Shown here: positions 1-9,386 of the stretch, piece after piece
Layout: each line of letters starts with the position of its first letter
Numbering within the stretch: position 1 is the stretch's first letter
Source: DASWLF01 sp963768765
GTDB lineage: Bacteria > Desulfobacterota > Desulfobaccia > Desulfobaccales > 0-14-0-80-60-11
NCBI GenBank assembly: GCA_963768765.1
Contig: CAVYJK010000020.1
Span: forward strand, 186,001-250,000
Length of the DNA: 64,000 bases
Direction of reading: 5' to 3'
Translations under genes and position numbers: made by a program
Notes under the pieces: generated by a model
Told to the model about the DNA's origin: nothing
The model's database searches: none
Seen by the model: the letters and a program-made list of their open reading frames with translations, nothing else

Positions 1-212
1 TTCTGGCGGCCTTGATTCAGCCAATCCACCGCCGTCAGGTATTGAAACGGGGCCTAATACTTCTGCCCGTCCCCTTGAGATATATCTTGTAACGCCGGCG
101 ACCCGGCAATGCAAGGGGATTCTCCCGAACCCGGATAGGGTCGGCCACCCTTCTTACAAGCTATTTCAAAACTGGTTCTTTCTGTCACCCTGAGGGCAGC
201 GAAGGGGCTAGC

Positions 213-341
213 AGGCTGTTGAAAAACCTCTATTATGACTAAGTTGTCATTCTGAGCGAGGCGATGAATCTCGTATTTATATATACTTGAGACCCTTCGC
301 CTGCGGCTCAGGGTGACAAAATGGCCGTTTTTCAGCAGCCT
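213..341. repeat. MITE-like element with 15-bp terminal inverted repeats
   Basis: The left end (213-227) reads AGGCTGTTGAAAAAC and the right end (327-341) is its reverse complement with one mismatch. The interior holds two oppositely oriented copies of the dispersed motif TGTCA(T/C)(T/C)CTGAG, so the transcript would fold into a long hairpin. There is no coding capacity. It is nested inside a larger inverted-repeat element. Confidence 0.55.
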
Positions 342-359
342 GATAGATCTTTGAAATAA

Positions 360-547
360 CTAGTGGGGTGTTTCGTAATTAACTGGCATTACATTTCAAG
401 TAAATCGGATATGGGGCGAGGAGACCTCGCCCCTACAATAAACCCTGTCGTATTGTAGGGGCGGGGTTTCCCCGCCCTTGACCCCCTTGCCAAGCAAGGT
501 GATTTAGAAAAATGCTAATGGAACCTAAATTTGAAACACACCACTAG
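360..547. repeat. Second nested MITE-like element with CTAGTGG ends
   Basis: The left end starts CTAGTGGGGTGTTTC at 360 and the right end is GAAACACACCACTAG, ending at 547; the two are reverse complements apart from one position. The middle carries a separate palindromic repeat of the 'TAGGGGCG...CGCCCCTA' type seen elsewhere in the window. No ORF is present. Confidence 0.5.
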
Positions 548-706
548 ATTCTTCGCGGCGCTCAGAATGACCTTTCTTTGCAAAGATAGGTTTTGAAATA
601 GCCTGTAAGGAATGAGAGCCGAAGGCCCAAGCCGGGGATGATTTCCTCAAAGATGCCACCATCCCAATCCTCGAGCTTGATCTTCTAAAATCTTTTTAAA
701 AAAACC

Positions 707-762
707 TTGACAGGCGGCTGAACGCCCCTTAAATTGCAATTAAAAATGAGTGAGTGTTCACT
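707..762 (+). promoter_or_regulatory. Promoter and probable autoregulatory operator of the TetR gene
   Basis: A sigma70-like promoter is visible: TTGACA at 707-712, a 17-base spacer, then TAAATT at 730-735. Just downstream of the expected start point is a perfect inverted repeat, AGTGA-GTGT-TCACT (749-762), ending four bases before the ATG of the TetR-family gene. TetR repressors commonly bind such palindromes at their own promoters, so autorepression is inferred. The palindrome occupies the space where a ribosome binding site would be expected. Confidence 0.55.
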
Positions 763-766
763 TTAA

Positions 767-1333
767 ATGCGAGACGGCACCAAGACCAAAAAATTGATCG
801 ATGAAACCGCCCTGAGGCTGTTCGTGGAAAAGGGGGTCACCGAAACCACCATCCGGGACATCGCCGCCGCCGCCGACATCGCCGAAGGCACCCTGTACCG
901 CCACTATGCCAGCAAAAGCGAGCTGGCCTGGGAACTGTTTTCCAAGAACTTTGTGGACCTGGCCCTGAAGCTGGACCGCCTGCAGCAGGGGCGCCGCACC
1001 CTCAGGGGGAAGATCGAGGCTATGATCAGCCAGTTCTGCGCCTTCTTCGATGAAGACCCGGTGCTTTTCAGTTACCTGCTCCTGACCCAGCATGGCCAGC
1101 TGCGGCGGGTGACCCCGGAGATGCCCCATCCGGTGACGGTCCTGAAGGAGGTCATTGCCGGAGGCATGGACCGGGGGGAAATCCCCCAGGGAAACAGCAA
1201 TGTGGCCGGGGCCATGGTCTTGGGACTGGTCCTGCAGGTGGCGGTGTTCAAAATTTACGGCACCGTTGACCAAAGTCTTGCCAGCCTGGCCCCAACCCTG
1301 GTGGACGCTTCCTGGCGGGTGCTCCAGGGCTGA
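767..1333 (+). CDS. TetR/AcrR-family transcriptional regulator
   Basis: A 188-residue protein with a classical TetR N-terminal helix-turn-helix at about residues 8-54, including the recognition-helix signature 'EGTLYRHYASKSEL'. The C-terminal ligand-binding domain (about 60-185) is divergent, so the inducer cannot be told. Length is typical for the family. A palindrome sits directly before the start codon, suggesting autoregulation. The next gene, a small hydrolase, follows on the same strand after about 90 bases and may be co-transcribed. No efflux pump or fatty-acid gene lies next to it, so its other targets are unknown. Confidence 0.9.
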   Translation: MRDGTKTKKLIDETALRLFVEKGVTETTIRDIAAAADIAEGTLYRHYASKSELAWELFSKNFVDLALKLDRLQQGRRTLRGKIEAMISQFCAFFDEDPVLFSYLLLTQHGQLRRVTPEMPHPVTVLKEVIAGGMDRGEIPQGNSNVAGAMVLGLVLQVAVFKIYGTVDQSLASLAPTLVDASWRVLQG

Positions 1334-1422
1334 CTTGTTTTTGCAGAACTCCTTTAAAATGCGCAAGGCTCATTCAAAAATTTCTTTGGATGAGGGGCTG
1401 AAGCAGGAGAGCCAGTATCTCT

Positions 1423-1968
1423 ATGCCTGCCAAGGCGTCGGGTTCAAGTAACGGGGAATTGAGACCGGGAGACATCGTGCTGTTCGCCGGCAAGAATTTT
1501 TTCGCTCGCCTCGTCAACTGGTTTCAGGCCCGGTTCGCCCCGGACGGCAAAAGCGAGTACAACCACGCCGCGGTGGTGATCTCGCCGGAAGGGCATATCT
1601 TTGAATCCGTCCGCTGGTGGCCCCGGGTCATCAGCCTGAGAAAACGCTACCGGCGCTGCCAGGTGATGATCGTCCGCTGGAAGGGCATGACCCTGGAGCG
1701 CTTCCACCGCGGCATGGCCGAAGTGGCCTATCTCCAAGACCGAGTCTATCCCATCTGGCGGCAACTGCTCCATGCCCTGCGTCTGGCCCGCCACTTCTTC
1801 TGGAAGGACGCCGTCTGCTCGGAGCTGGTGGCCAAGTTCCTTTACGGGGCTGCGGTCCGCCAAGAAAGCTGGGCCGGGGTCAACGTGGCCGACTTGCACC
1901 ACGAGTTCGTGAGCCTGCCGTCACAGTATGAGATCGTCTTCCAGGGCCGTTTAAAAGACTTTTTCTAA
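1423..1968 (+). CDS. YiiX/LRAT-like permuted papain-fold hydrolase
   Basis: A 181-residue protein resembling the permuted NlpC/P60 group (YiiX/YaeF, peptidase C92, LRAT-like). The order of the catalytic residues is reversed relative to classical papain-like enzymes: a His in 'YNHAAVV' (about H48) comes first and the Cys in 'AVCSELVAKFLY' (about C132) comes late. The opening 'RPGDIVLF' and 'NWFQ' segments are typical of this fold. Members cut amide, ester or thioester bonds in lipids or peptides; the substrate here is unknown. There is no signal peptide. It follows the TetR gene on the same strand. Confidence 0.65.
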   Translation: MPAKASGSSNGELRPGDIVLFAGKNFFARLVNWFQARFAPDGKSEYNHAAVVISPEGHIFESVRWWPRVISLRKRYRRCQVMIVRWKGMTLERFHRGMAEVAYLQDRVYPIWRQLLHALRLARHFFWKDAVCSELVAKFLYGAAVRQESWAGVNVADLHHEFVSLPSQYEIVFQGRLKDFF

Positions 1969-2170
1969 AATTGAGGCCTGCCGCAATCCCAAGGAAGCCC
2001 AGGGAAGGCGTTTCTTCTCTCTAACTCCCCAATTGCCAACTGCAAAAACCTAACGATTTTCCATTCCAACATAATATCGAAACTTTTAGAGATCGCTGAT
2101 GACGGCAATTTAGCCACGGTTGAATGGCGGATGATTTTCCACCGCGGGTTAGGCGCCGGACCGCATTACC

Positions 2171-3955
2171 TCACCCGGAGACAATTTTCCGGAGGCGGAT
2201 GGCAGCCGGGGTTACTTCCACCAGCTCATCGTCATTGATAAACTCCATGGCCTGCTCCAGGCCGAACTGTCTGGGGGGCACGAGACGCAAGGCCTCATCT
2301 GTGCCCGCGGCCCGGATATTGGTCAGTTTTTTCTCCTTGCTGATGTTCACCCACATATCTTCGGCCCGGGTATTTTCGCCCACGATCATCCCCCGATAGA
2401 CCGGGTCTCCCGGCGAAACAAAGATGGTCCCCCGGGGCTGCAGGTGGTAAATGGCATAGGCCACCGCCTTGCCGGGCCGGTCGGCAATCAAGACCCCGTT
2501 GGGCCGGCCGCTGATCTCACCGGCATAGGGGGTAAATCCCTCCAGGATGGTATTGAGCAACCCGGTTCCCCGGGTATCGTTTAAAAACTGGCCCCGCAAG
2601 CCGATGAGTCCCCGGGAAGGGATTTCAAACTCCAGGCGCACCCGGCCGTAGCCGTGATTGACCATCTTGACCATCCGGCCCCGGCGGGCGCTCATCCGCT
2701 CGGTGACAATCCCGATAAACTCCTCGGGAATATCCACCACCGCCAACTCCAGGGGTTCCGACCGCACCCCGTCTATCTCCCGGGTAATGACTTTGGGTTT
2801 GGACAGGGACAGCTCAAACCCCTCCCGGCGCATCATTTCGATGAGCACTGCCAGTTGCAACTCGCCCCGGGCGCTCACCCGGAAGGCGTCCTTGGTTTCC
2901 GCCTGCTCCACCCTGATGCTCACATTGTAAAGGACTTCCTTGTCCAGGCGCTCTTTGATGTGCCGGGAGGTCAGGAGCTTCCCGTCCCGGCCCGACAGGG
3001 GTGAAGTATTGACCGAGAAGACCATGGAAATGGTGGGCTCTTCCACGATGATGCCGGGCAGCGGCCGCGGGTCCTCCGGGTCCCCCAGGGTATCGCCGAT
3101 GAAGGCCGCCGGCACCCCGGCCACCGCGGCCAGGTCCCCGGCCTCGATGCGCTCGCGCTCCAGGCGGTCCAGGCCCTCAAAGCTGTAAAGCAGGCTGAGA
3201 TGGGCCTTCCCGGCCAATTGCCCCTCCTTTAGGAGAGCCACCTCCCGGCCGTGCTCCAGGGCCCCGCTGACAATCTTCCCCACCGCAATCAACCCCACGT
3301 AGTCGCTGTAATCCAGGCTGGTGACCAGAAACTGCAAGGGCGCGGCCGGGTCGTATGCCGGGGCCGGAATGGCCGCCAGGATGGTGTCAAAGAGCGGCGC
3401 CAGGTCCCGGCCCTCCCCCTCGGGGTCCGTCAGGGCGATGCCGGCCTTGGCGTTGGTGTAGAGCACGGGGAAATCCAGCTGCTCCTCGGTGGCGTCCAGG
3501 TCGATGAACAGGTCGTAGATTTCGTCCAGGACCTCCTGGATGCGCCGGTCCTGGCGGTCGATCTTGTTGATCACCACGATGGCGGGGAGGCCCTTCTCCA
3601 GGGCCTTCCCCAGGACGAACCGGGTTTGGGGCAGCGGGCCTTCGGTGGCGTCCACCAGCAGCATGACCCCGTCCACCATGTTCAGGGTGCGTTCCACCTC
3701 GCCGCCGAAATCGGCATGGCCCGGGGTGTCCACGATATTGATCTTCACCCCTTTATAGGTAATGGCCATGTTTTTGGCCATGATGGTGATGCCCTTTTCC
3801 CGCTCCAGGTCCATGCTGTCCATGACCCGTTCGGCCACCTGCTCGTTTTCGCGAAAGATGCCGCTCTGCCAGAGCATGGCATCCGCCAGGGTGGTCTTGC
3901 CATGGTCCACGTGGGCGATAATGGCCAGATTTCTCAAATCTTCACGAACTTGCAT
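2171..3955 (-). CDS. typA: Ribosome-associated GTPase TypA/BipA
   Basis: A translational GTPase of 594 residues. The G1 motif 'AHVDHGKTTL' lies at about 14-23, G3 is 'DTPGHADFGGEVER', and G4 is 'NKID'; the C-terminal half contains the EF-G-like domain V and the TypA-specific end. TypA binds ribosomes and supports ribosome assembly and stress adaptation. I chose the ATG at 3955 over one 36 bases upstream because it has a GGAG ribosome binding site (3962-3965 on the minus strand) six bases away and matches the family start 'MQVREDLRNLAIIAHV'. The gene stands alone, flanked by repeats. Confidence 0.95.
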   Translation of the reverse strand: MQVREDLRNLAIIAHVDHGKTTLADAMLWQSGIFRENEQVAERVMDSMDLEREKGITIMAKNMAITYKGVKINIVDTPGHADFGGEVERTLNMVDGVMLLVDATEGPLPQTRFVLGKALEKGLPAIVVINKIDRQDRRIQEVLDEIYDLFIDLDATEEQLDFPVLYTNAKAGIALTDPEGEGRDLAPLFDTILAAIPAPAYDPAAPLQFLVTSLDYSDYVGLIAVGKIVSGALEHGREVALLKEGQLAGKAHLSLLYSFEGLDRLERERIEAGDLAAVAGVPAAFIGDTLGDPEDPRPLPGIIVEEPTISMVFSVNTSPLSGRDGKLLTSRHIKERLDKEVLYNVSIRVEQAETKDAFRVSARGELQLAVLIEMMRREGFELSLSKPKVITREIDGVRSEPLELAVVDIPEEFIGIVTERMSARRGRMVKMVNHGYGRVRLEFEIPSRGLIGLRGQFLNDTRGTGLLNTILEGFTPYAGEISGRPNGVLIADRPGKAVAYAIYHLQPRGTIFVSPGDPVYRGMIVGENTRAEDMWVNISKEKKLTNIRAAGTDEALRLVPPRQFGLEQAMEFINDDELVEVTPAAIRLRKIVSG

Positions 3956-4411
3956 AAAAATCTCCGATAATTGCAAAAAACCTAGGGGCACGGCGTGCCG
4001 TGCCCTAAAGGCCGTTGAGGGAGGGGGCTAGGGGCCGACGGCCATTACGCTTATGAAAAACTCCCTCAAACTCCCTCCCCCACCCCCCAGAAGGAGTGAG
4101 ATAGGGGTTGTAGGGGATAGGTGGCACAGGCCCACGCCGGTGCTGTAGGGGCGGGTTTTAAACCCGCCCCTACCAGGTCATTTCCATGGTTCCGGGTGAG
4201 TCGGGAGCCGTAGGGGCACGGCGCGCCGTGCCCCGGAAGGTGGGGCGGGCCTGGCCCGGCATGTAGGGTGCGCCATGCGCACCATGCAGCCGTGTAGGGT
4301 GCGTCCTACGCACCACACCAAAGCACAGGCGGGACGCCTGTGCCACCGGTTGTTAAGGACTTTTCAAATCAGATGACCAGCGATTCCGGGCAGGATGACG
4401 GGAGGCCCGTC
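3956..4411. repeat. Cluster of short palindromic intergenic repeats
   Basis: No gene is visible here. At least six short GC-rich palindromes lie in a row: around 3985-4005 (gggcacgg type), 4145-4173 (a 29-base palindrome of the GTAGGGGCGGG type), 4210-4234 (GTAGGGGCACGG type), about 4262-4285 and 4294-4316 (GTAGGGTGCG type) and 4324-4342 (CACAGGCG type). Members of the same families recur at 8460-8520, 16887-16911, 41995-42025, 54305-54430 and 54835-54890. They can form RNA hairpins and behave like REP elements. Confidence 0.6.
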
Positions 4412-4765
4412 CTATTGATCTTGTTTGGCTTGAGTCCCGCGGCAATTTCCCGGCAGCAATCTTTTCAATGGGTTAATTTTAACTTTTGCGGAGGGATTGT
4501 GCAAGGCCACCGCGGCGATGACCGCGGTCCAGGCGGTATAAGTCAGGACGGTCTGCAGCGTCACCCGGCTGGGCTGGGTGCGGTGGGCCCGGATGGTCAG
4601 CGCCAGGTTGATCACCAGGAAGGTGAGCCAACTGGCCAGCCAACTGACGTTCACTCCCTGGGAGGTGGTGAGCAGGCGCAGGAATTGGCTGCCTCCGGAA
4701 ATTAGGGCCAAACCGATTTGCAGGACAAACAGGGCGTCGGCGGTAAGCTGTTTCGCGGAGGGCAT
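4412..4765 (-). CDS. Small PQ-loop/SemiSWEET-like membrane protein
   Basis: A 117-residue protein with about three hydrophobic helices: residues roughly 10-28, 38-57 and 70-90. The pattern around the first loop, 'SQFLRLLTTSQGVNVSWLA', resembles a PQ-loop repeat (PQ-x-x-R/K-x-x-x-T-x-x-x-G-V-S), although the PQ itself reads SQ. Three-helix PQ-loop proteins of about 90 residues (SemiSWEETs) are sugar or small-solute carriers that work as dimers. The tail from about residue 92 is charged and may be cytosolic. Assignment is from pattern only and the solute is unknown. Confidence 0.5.
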   Translation of the reverse strand: MPSAKQLTADALFVLQIGLALISGGSQFLRLLTTSQGVNVSWLASWLTFLVINLALTIRAHRTQPSRVTLQTVLTYTAWTAVIAAVALHNPSAKVKINPLKRLLPGNCRGTQAKQDQ

Positions 4766-5331
4766 GGCTAAAGTCTATCAGGCTGAGCTGCCATTTTCCA
4801 CTTAAGGGTTGGCCAATCTGCCACATTGACCTGAAACCCTTCATTACCGACCTAATAACCTCATATATGGAATGGGAGCCAAGGCGGTGGAAGATGCCCG
4901 GGGAGATTAAGAAAACGGATGGAAAGGCAAGATCCAGGTGGACTAAAGGTGGATTATCCAAATAAGAAGGAAGAACATACTATATGCAGCGTCATTTATT
5001 TATGAATATGTGCCATGATGCTACCTTTTTGTCATTCTGAGCCACCGCAGGCGGCGAAGAATCTCGCCTTAGCGGCAATCAAGAGACCCTTCACCTGCGG
5101 CTCAGGGTGACAAATTGGGCAATATTGAGTTGGGAGAAAACATAGACATGACGCTGTGTATGAAAGCCCAAAACTGTACGTAACTACTAAAGATGTTAAT
5201 TGGTAACGATGTTAGAAATATTTGATATGCAACTGCCATCATGGATAAATATCAGGACTGACCTTAAGCATCTCTAAATGATTGTCAAATCCTAGCTAAC
5301 TTGACGCTTTCCAACTCTTACCCGCAAACAA
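4766..5331. other. Gene-free region with one inverted-repeat element
   Basis: About 570 bases without a convincing gene. The GC content is lower than in the flanks. The only structured part is the inverted-repeat element at 4977-5162; the remainder shows no recognisable RNA or promoter that I can support. Confidence 0.5.
4977..5162. repeat. MITE-like inverted-repeat element
   Basis: The core inverted repeat runs from TTTGTCATTCTGAGC (5028) to GCTCAGGGTGACAAA (5114). An outer pair, 'CATACTATATGCAGCGTCAT' on the left and its imperfect reverse complement 'ATGACGCTGTGTATG' on the right, suggests the element ends near 4977 and 5162. The core matches the repeats at 181-310 and 18415-18490. No transposase is present. 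Confidence 0.5.
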
Positions 5332-8300
5332 TCAGGCAAAGGCCGCCTTGATTTCAGACGTCAGCTGGTCTTCCCGGTGGTGCATCAGCTCGATGGCCCC
5401 CATGGGGCACTCCCCGGTGCACAGGCCGCAGCCCATGCACTTGGCCGGGTCGATGTAAGCCGCGTTGGCGGGGTTGGCCACCTCCGGCACCCCGAAGGGG
5501 CAGACCCGCACGCAGGTGAGACACCGGGCGCACCGCTCCCTGATCACCCTGGCGATGGCGCCGCCCACCAGCATCTGTTCCTGGGCCAGGATGCCCATGG
5601 CCCGGGCCGCGGCCCCCTGGGCCTGGGTTACGGCTTCATCCGCATACTTGGGGCTGTGGGCCAGGCCGCACAGGAAGATGCCGTGGGTCGCAAAATCCAG
5701 GGGCCGAAGCTTCAGGTGGGCCTCCAGGAAAAAGCCGTCCACGTCGAAAGGCAGCTTGAAGATGCGGGCGATCTCTGCGCTGCCGGGGTTGGGCCGCACC
5801 GCGGCGGACAGCACCAGGTAGTCCGCGGCCAGGGTCAGGGGGGCCTGGAGGTTCTGGTCGTAAACCGAGACCTTGAGCCCCTCGCCCTCCGGCGCCACCT
5901 TTGGCTTCTCGTCCACCTCAAAGCGGCAGAACTGCACCCCCAGGTCCCGGGCCTGTTTATAAAAGAGCTCTTTGAAGCCGAAGGTGCGCATGTCCCGGAA
6001 CAGCACGAAGACCTGGGCCTTGGGGCGCAGTTCCTTGATTTTCAGGGCGTTTTTCACCGCGGCGCCGCAGCACAGGCGACTGCAATACTGGTGTTCCGGC
6101 TCCCGGCAGCCCACGCACTGGATCATGACCACCCGGGGAGAGTCGGGCAGGGACCCCGGGTCTTCCACCAGTTTGGCTTCCAGCTCCAGTTGGGTGAGGA
6201 CTTTGGGATGCTGGCCGTAGAGGTATTCGGTGGGCTTGTACTCGGAGCCGCCCGTGGCCAGGACCACCGCGCCGTATTCGATCTCCTCCCGGCCCCGGGG
6301 GCCTGCCACGGTGCTCTGGAATTGGCCCACGTGCCCGGAAAAATCCAGTACCCGGCTGCCGGTCATCACCTGGATGCCGGGGTGGTGTTCCATTTCATGG
6401 CGGAGGTTGGCCAGGTACGGCTGCATCTGGTGGCCTTCCAGGGTGTAGTGGAGCCTGTTGGCCATGCCGCCCAGTTGGTCTTCCTTTTCCACCAGGTAGG
6501 TGTGAAAGCCGGCGTCGGCGATGGCCAGGGCCGCGGTCATGCCGGCCAGCCCGCCCCCCACCACCAGGGCCTTGCGGGTCACCTGGAAGGGAATTTCCTC
6601 CAGGGGCTCCAGGAGGGCAGCCCGGGCCACCCCCATCTTTAGCAGGTCCTTGGCCTTTTCCGTGGCTTTTTCCGGGTCCTGCTGGTGCACCCAGGCGTCC
6701 TGGTCCCGGATGTTGACCATGCGGAAGAGATACTTGTTGAGGCCCGCCTTCCGGAGGTTGTCCCGGAACAGCGGCTCATGGGTCCGGGGACTGCAGGCCG
6801 CCACCACCACCCGGTTGAGGTTTTCAGCCTCGATGATCTGGCGCATGTTTTCCAGGGAATCGGTGGCGCAGGTGAAGGTGAAGTGATCGGCATAAACCAC
6901 GAAGGGCAGGGTCCGGGCAAACTCCGCCAGGGCCTCCACGTCCACGATGCTGGCGATGTTGTGGCCGCAATGGCAGACAAAGACCCCGATGCGGGGGGGC
7001 TCCTGGGTGACGTCCCGTTCTTCGGGGTAGGCCGTGGCGGCAATCTTGCTGCCCCGGGCGTCCTTCAGCAGGTTGAAGGCCGCCGCGGCCGCGGCCGACG
7101 CCTGGACCACCGTCTCCGGGATGTCCTTGGGCGACTGAAAGGCGCCGCAGGCGAAGATTCCCGGCCGGTCGGTGGCCACCGGTTCAAAGGGCTGGCCGGC
7201 GGCGAAGCCCCAGCGGTTGGTGGCGATGCCGCAGGCGGCGGCCAGGTCCTTGGCGGCGGGATGAGGCACCAGGCCCACGGAGAGGACCACCAGGTCGAAT
7301 TCCTCGGTCTGAATAAGGCCCGCTTCGTCCACGTAAGTGATTTCCAGGTTCTCCGTTTGCGGGTCCTGGGTCACCCGGGAGACCATGGACCTGAGGTAGC
7401 GGACCCCGTGCACTTCCCGGGCCCGCTCGTAATAACGGTCAAAGCCCTTGCCCTGGGCCCTGAGGTCCAGGAAAAAGACGGTGGCCGAAACCCCCGGGTC
7501 GTGTTCCCGGGCGATGATGGCCTGCTTGGTGGCCTGCATGCAGCAGATAGAGGAACAGTATTCCCGGCCGACGCTGGCGTCCCGGGAGCCCACGCACTGA
7601 ATCCAGGCGATTCTCTTGGGATCGGCGTTGTCGCTGGGCCGCTTGACTTGCCCGCCGCAGGGTCCGGTGGCGGACAGCAAGCGCTCGAACTCGAGGGAAG
7701 TCACGACGTTGGGGTAGCGGTCGTAGCCGTACTCCGGCTTCCGCGGTGGCGTCAAAGGGCTTGAAGCCCGGGGCCAGGATCACGGCCCCCACCTCCACTT
7801 CCAGGTCCCGATCCTGTTGGTCCAGGTCCACCGCCCGGGAGGGACAAAACTTTTCGCAGGCCCGGCAGGTGCACTTGTCAAAATAGATGCAGTTAATTTT
7901 GTCGATGGCGTATTTCAAGGGCACCGCCTGGGGATAGCGCACAAAGGCAGCTTTGCGCCAGCCCAGACCCACGTTGAAATCATCTTTGACTTTTCTGGGG
8001 CACTTCTGGGCGCAAAGTCCGCAGGCGGTGCATTTTTCGGGATCGATGTAGCGGGCGTGTTGCCTGACCTTGACGGTGAACCGCCCCGGCGAGCCGCTGA
8101 GGCTCATCATTTCCGCCGGGGCCAGGATCTCGATATTCCGGTGGTTGGCGCAGTCTACCAGCTTGGGGGAGATGATGCACATGGAGCAGTCGTTGGTGGG
8201 AAAGGTCTTGTCCAGCTGAGGCATGACCCCGCCGATGGCCGGATCCTTTTCCACCAGGTAGACGTAAAATCCGGCGTCGGCCAGGTCCAGGGAGGCCTGG

Positions 8301-8365
8301 ATGCCGGCGATGCCGCCCCCCACCACCAGGACGGCCCCAACTTTGTCGTGATTCTCGTTGCTCAT
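5332..8365 (-). CDS. hdrA: HdrA-like FAD/iron-sulfur heterodisulfide reductase subunit (frame broken)
   Basis: Composite of about 1010 residues, the flavin subunit of a heterodisulfide-reductase-type complex. The first FAD motif 'VVGGGIAGIQ' is at residues 14-23, followed by the family signature 'PTNDCSMCIISPK'. An iron-sulfur domain follows (C112, C115, C118, C122, plus C165-C174). A second Rossmann motif 'VVGGGLAGM' lies near residue 603, and two C-terminal 4Fe-4S sites ('CARCLTCVRVCP', 'CMGCGLCTGECP') near 950-995. The frame breaks at 7741-7747, where one extra base splits 'DAT' from 'RKPEYGYDRYPNVV'; removing it gives one continuous ORF. It lies 163 bases after hdrB, with two palindromic repeats between. 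It probably passes electrons to HdrBC, possibly by flavin bifurcation; no hydrogenase, FrhB or MvhD gene is adjacent. Confidence 0.9.
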
Positions 8366-8528
8366 AGCTTTTAACCCATCGCCTTCACTTTAATGCAGTA
8401 AGTGACGACTCAAAGGTACTTTTCATTGCCGGCAAGGTTCAGATCTTTGCTGGGGCGGGCCTCCGTGCCCGCCTTGTTAATCCTGGCGGCCAGGGACGGC
8501 CGCCCTACCAAATGGAAGCTCGCCACGC

Positions 8529-9383
8529 CTAAATCAGCCCCTTAGCTTGGAGGAGCGGCCGGGGGTCCACCAGATGCCGGGCCAGCCAGGCCGGCGCCTC
8601 CGGGTGTCCCAGGGCCAGGCCGATGAGTTCGGTAAAATAAAAGACCGGCAGATAGTAATCCTGGCCGAACTTCTTGGAAATGCGCCCCTGGGAGAGATCC
8701 AGGTTGGCCTGGCACATCTGGCAGGAGACCACGAAACATTCGGCGCCGGCTTTAATGGCCCGCTCGTAGAGACGCTGCACCAGGGTGTCGATGATATCGG
8801 GTCGCGGCAGAGCTAACCCCGCGCCGCAACAGTCGGTCTTGAAAGACCAATCCAGGGGGTTGGCGCCCAGCACTTCCAGGAGCCGTTCCATATTCTGGGG
8901 ATTCTCAAAATCCGCCTTGCCGGTGACCGCCGGGGGCCGGGCCACCAGGCAGCCGTAGTAACCCACGGCATTGAGACCCGCCAGCGGCTTGACCACCTTC
9001 TGGGCCAACCGGTTAAGGACGTCGTCCTGAGTGAAGTACTCCAGCAGGTCCCAGATTTTGACGCCGCCGTCAACGGAGAGGCTGGCCCTGGCCCCCTTGG
9101 GGCCGCCCAGGGTCTTGGCCGCGGCCTTGAGGCGGTTAAAGCACAGGGCGCAGGGCACCACCACGTCCAGGCCCGCAGCTTCGGCCAGGGCCAGGTTGCG
9201 CACCGGCAAGGCCAGGGCCAGGTGGCTGTCGATGCTGTGGGCCGCGGAGGCCCCGCAGCAGTTCCAGTCCTCGATTTCGGCGAGCTCCAGGTCCATTAGG
9301 TTCGCGACCCCGGCAATGGAGGCGGCGTAGTCCCGGGCCGTGCCTTCCAGGGAACATCCGGGATAGTAGGATACTTTCGTCAT
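8529..9383 (-). CDS. hdrB: HdrB-like CCG-domain subunit
   Basis: A 284-residue protein with two CCG domains, which bind the noncubane 4Fe-4S clusters at the disulfide-reducing site of HdrB. First set: C10 in 'YYPGCS', C42-C43 in 'WNCCGA', C78 and C81 in 'PCALC'. The second set is 'GYYGC', 'TDCCGAG' and 'VSCQMCQ'. Length matches the family. The gene begins three bases after hdrC. In methanogens the substrate is CoM-S-S-CoB; in Desulfobacterota the physiological disulfide or other acceptor is unknown. Confidence 0.92.
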   Translation of the reverse strand: MTKVSYYPGCSLEGTARDYAASIAGVANLMDLELAEIEDWNCCGASAAHSIDSHLALALPVRNLALAEAAGLDVVVPCALCFNRLKAAAKTLGGPKGARASLSVDGGVKIWDLLEYFTQDDVLNRLAQKVVKPLAGLNAVGYYGCLVARPPAVTGKADFENPQNMERLLEVLGANPLDWSFKTDCCGAGLALPRPDIIDTLVQRLYERAIKAGAECFVVSCQMCQANLDLSQGRISKKFGQDYYLPVFYFTELIGLALGHPEAPAWLARHLVDPRPLLQAKGLI

Positions 9384-9386
9384 GAT

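Larger units (their letters stand above)
155..609. repeat. Nested MITE-like inverted-repeat elements
   Basis: This gene-free stretch is built of nested imperfect inverted repeats. The outer ends (about 155-209 and 543-609) are complementary: a 'GCTATTTCAAAAC' motif followed by 'TCACCCTGAG' on the left is mirrored by 'CTCAGAATGA' and 'GTTTTGAAATAGC' on the right. Inside lie a 129-base element (213-341) with 15-base ends matching at 14 positions, and a second element (360-547) whose ends begin CTAGTGG and include GTGTTTC. No transposase ORF is present, so these are non-autonomous. Related single copies occur near 4977-5162 and 18392-18520. Bases 1-154 and 610-706 hold no gene I can support. Confidence 0.6.

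Noticed and set aside
7439..8365. Programmed frameshift or split subunits in hdrA, nifS and livK2
   Set aside because: No slippery heptamer with a downstream structure is apparent, and the same kind of single-base break occurs in many unrelated genes. A common technical cause is simpler.
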